DNA of 5,293 bases from Candidatus Bathyarchaeum sp. (GTDB taxonomy: Archaea; Thermoproteota; Bathyarchaeia; Bathyarchaeales; Bathyarchaeaceae): NCBI GenBank assembly GCA_003096255.1, contig PIXS01000216.1:1-5293 (forward strand), in the 5' to 3' direction. The translations under genes and the position numbers were made by a program. The first letter of the stretch is position 1. Each line of letters begins with the position of its first letter. Below, in pieces: positions 4,724 to 5,293 of the stretch. The notes beneath the pieces were generated by a model. The model made no database searches, was not told where the DNA came from, and saw nothing but the letters and a program-made list of their open reading frames with translations.

Positions 4724-4948
4724 ATGCCAAAATGTCCAAATTGCACAGCGCACATGCAAGAACCAAATAAAGAATGGGAGTTTGGGCTATTCAAAGTTAA
4801 AATGTACAAATGTACTAAATGTGGAAACCAATTTAGAGAACATTTCAGGGAAAATACATTGAAATTTGTGTTGAGTGCACATAATGGTGGTCTGGGAAAG
4901 ATAAGAGTGATAAAAGAAACATTAGACAGACATAAGACCTATCAATGA
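4724..4948 (+). CDS. Small zinc-ribbon protein of unknown function
   Basis: A 74-residue protein with two CxxC knuckles, CPNC (Cys4, Cys7) and CTKCG (Cys30, Cys33), 22 residues apart. They are expected to bind one zinc ion in a ribbon fold. Between them is KEWEFGLFKVKMYKC, and after them GNQFREHFRENTLKFVLSAHNG, a beta-hairpin pattern seen in short archaeal zinc-ribbon proteins. The C-terminus (GKIRVIKETLDRHKTYQ) is basic and may be helical. There is no signal peptide or membrane segment, so it is cytoplasmic, perhaps binding nucleic acid or a partner protein. The function is not recognised. Start, promoter and ribosome site are all well supported. It is divergent from the PRC-barrel gene, with nothing certain in its operon. 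Confidence 0.82.
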   Translation: MPKCPNCTAHMQEPNKEWEFGLFKVKMYKCTKCGNQFREHFRENTLKFVLSAHNGGLGKIRVIKETLDRHKTYQ

Positions 4949-4957
4949 CTCTTCTCT

Positions 4958-4983
4958 CTCACGTGAGCTATTTTTTGTTTTTT
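4958..4983 (+). terminator. Terminator after the zinc-ribbon gene
   Basis: The perfect palindrome CTCACGTGAG (4958-4967) starts 9 bases past the zinc-ribbon stop. It is followed by two T6 runs (4971-4976 and 4978-4983). The T tracts fit archaeal termination; the palindrome can form only a very short hairpin and may instead be a protein site. Confidence 0.5.
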
Positions 4984-4987
4984 AGGG

Positions 4988-5176
4988 TTGAAATCCTATT
5001 TGGTTATCTCATCGTTTGCGATTATAATGCTTATTTTCTTGATCTTTATTTTGATATGGGCTCCAGGCTTGGCAAAAAGGATCGTTGCACAATATAAAGA
5101 GATCGAACTAAACTATTATGTAGAAAGCAAGTACATTTGTTTGAACGCATTTCAACTTTCCTATTATACACTATGA
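4988..5176 (+). CDS. Possible small single-pass membrane protein
   Basis: The reading frame encodes 62 residues from a TTG start, or 49 from the ATG at 5027. A strongly hydrophobic segment at about residues 4-28 (YLVISSFAIIMLIFLIFILIWAPGL) is followed by a basic/polar stretch, AKRIVAQYKEIE. That is the look of one transmembrane helix with a cytoplasmic tail. Against it being a gene, no good Shine-Dalgarno site is present, it begins five bases after a T-tract terminator, and the tail is Tyr/Leu-rich without a recognisable pattern. It could be a real small gene, a degraded remnant, or chance in AT-rich DNA. No function is assigned. Confidence 0.3.
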   Translation: MKSYLVISSFAIIMLIFLIFILIWAPGLAKRIVAQYKEIELNYYVESKYICLNAFQLSYYTL

Positions 5177-5229
5177 CTTTTTTATTTGTTACCTCTATGT
5201 TTTTGATCACTAAAGGCGAAAATTATCTC

Positions 5230-5293
5230 CTAATACTTGAAGAAAATTCCAATTTGGTGCACAATTAGGCTCAGAGCTAAACCTAAGAAAAGC
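5230..5293 (-). CDS. Possible C-terminal end of a reverse-strand membrane protein, cut by the window edge
   Basis: Entering from the right edge on the reverse strand, one frame reads LFLGLALSLIVHQIGIFFKY and then stops at TAG (5230-5232). The stretch looks like a final transmembrane helix. Only 20 residues are visible, so this may be chance. A convergent arrangement with the forward ORF at 4988-5176 would be normal. Confidence 0.3.
   Translation of the reverse strand, partial: LFLGLALSLIVHQIGIFFKY

Noticed and set aside
1..5293. CRISPR array, insertion sequence, toxin-antitoxin or defence island
   Set aside because: No regularly spaced repeats, transposase, integrase or paired small toxin/antitoxin genes were found; the gene set looks like ordinary chromosomal housekeeping and accessory genes.

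Overview
The window looks like chromosomal DNA from an AT-rich archaeon, most plausibly a TACK-type lineage such as Candidatus Bathyarchaeia. That placement is inferred from gene content and general style and is not proven. The archaeal signs are TATA-type promoters 20-30 bases ahead of genes, very short predicted 5' leaders, Shine-Dalgarno matches of the GAGGTG/GTGATC type, oligo-T terminators, stand-alone PRC-barrel proteins, and a short alpha-glucan phosphorylase of the archaeal size class.

Layout from left to right. A forward alpha-glucan (glycogen) phosphorylase gene fills bases 18-1661, and its frame is still open at the left edge. In the gap after it (about 1701-1764) is an orphan tRNA 3'-half-like sequence: a clear T-arm and 3' acceptor strand with no 5' half. 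Four reverse-strand genes follow, each apparently with its own promoter and terminator: a radical SAM protein with SPASM-like C-terminal cysteines (1875-2945), an Hsp20 small heat-shock protein (3000-3509), a PRC-barrel gene broken by one in-frame TAA (3679-3960), and an intact PRC-barrel paralogue starting with TTG (4051-4332). A 391-base intergenic region (4333-4723) then separates these from a forward 74-residue zinc-ribbon protein (4724-4948). The right end holds a doubtful single-pass membrane ORF (4988-5176) and possibly the hydrophobic C-terminus of a reverse-strand gene running off the edge (5230-5293).

The genes do not form an obvious pathway. The phosphorylase belongs to storage-glucan metabolism, Hsp20 to protein quality control, the PRC proteins may be adaptors, and the radical SAM and zinc-ribbon proteins have no assignable substrate or partner. 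The most interesting signals are small: the tRNA-like fragment with two mutually exclusive pairings, the single nonsense codon in the PRC paralogue at a position where its neighbour has Glu44, and perfect inverted repeats at promoters (around 3532-3544, 3982-3992 and 4646-4662). I see no CRISPR array, insertion sequence, integrase or recognisable new multi-gene system.
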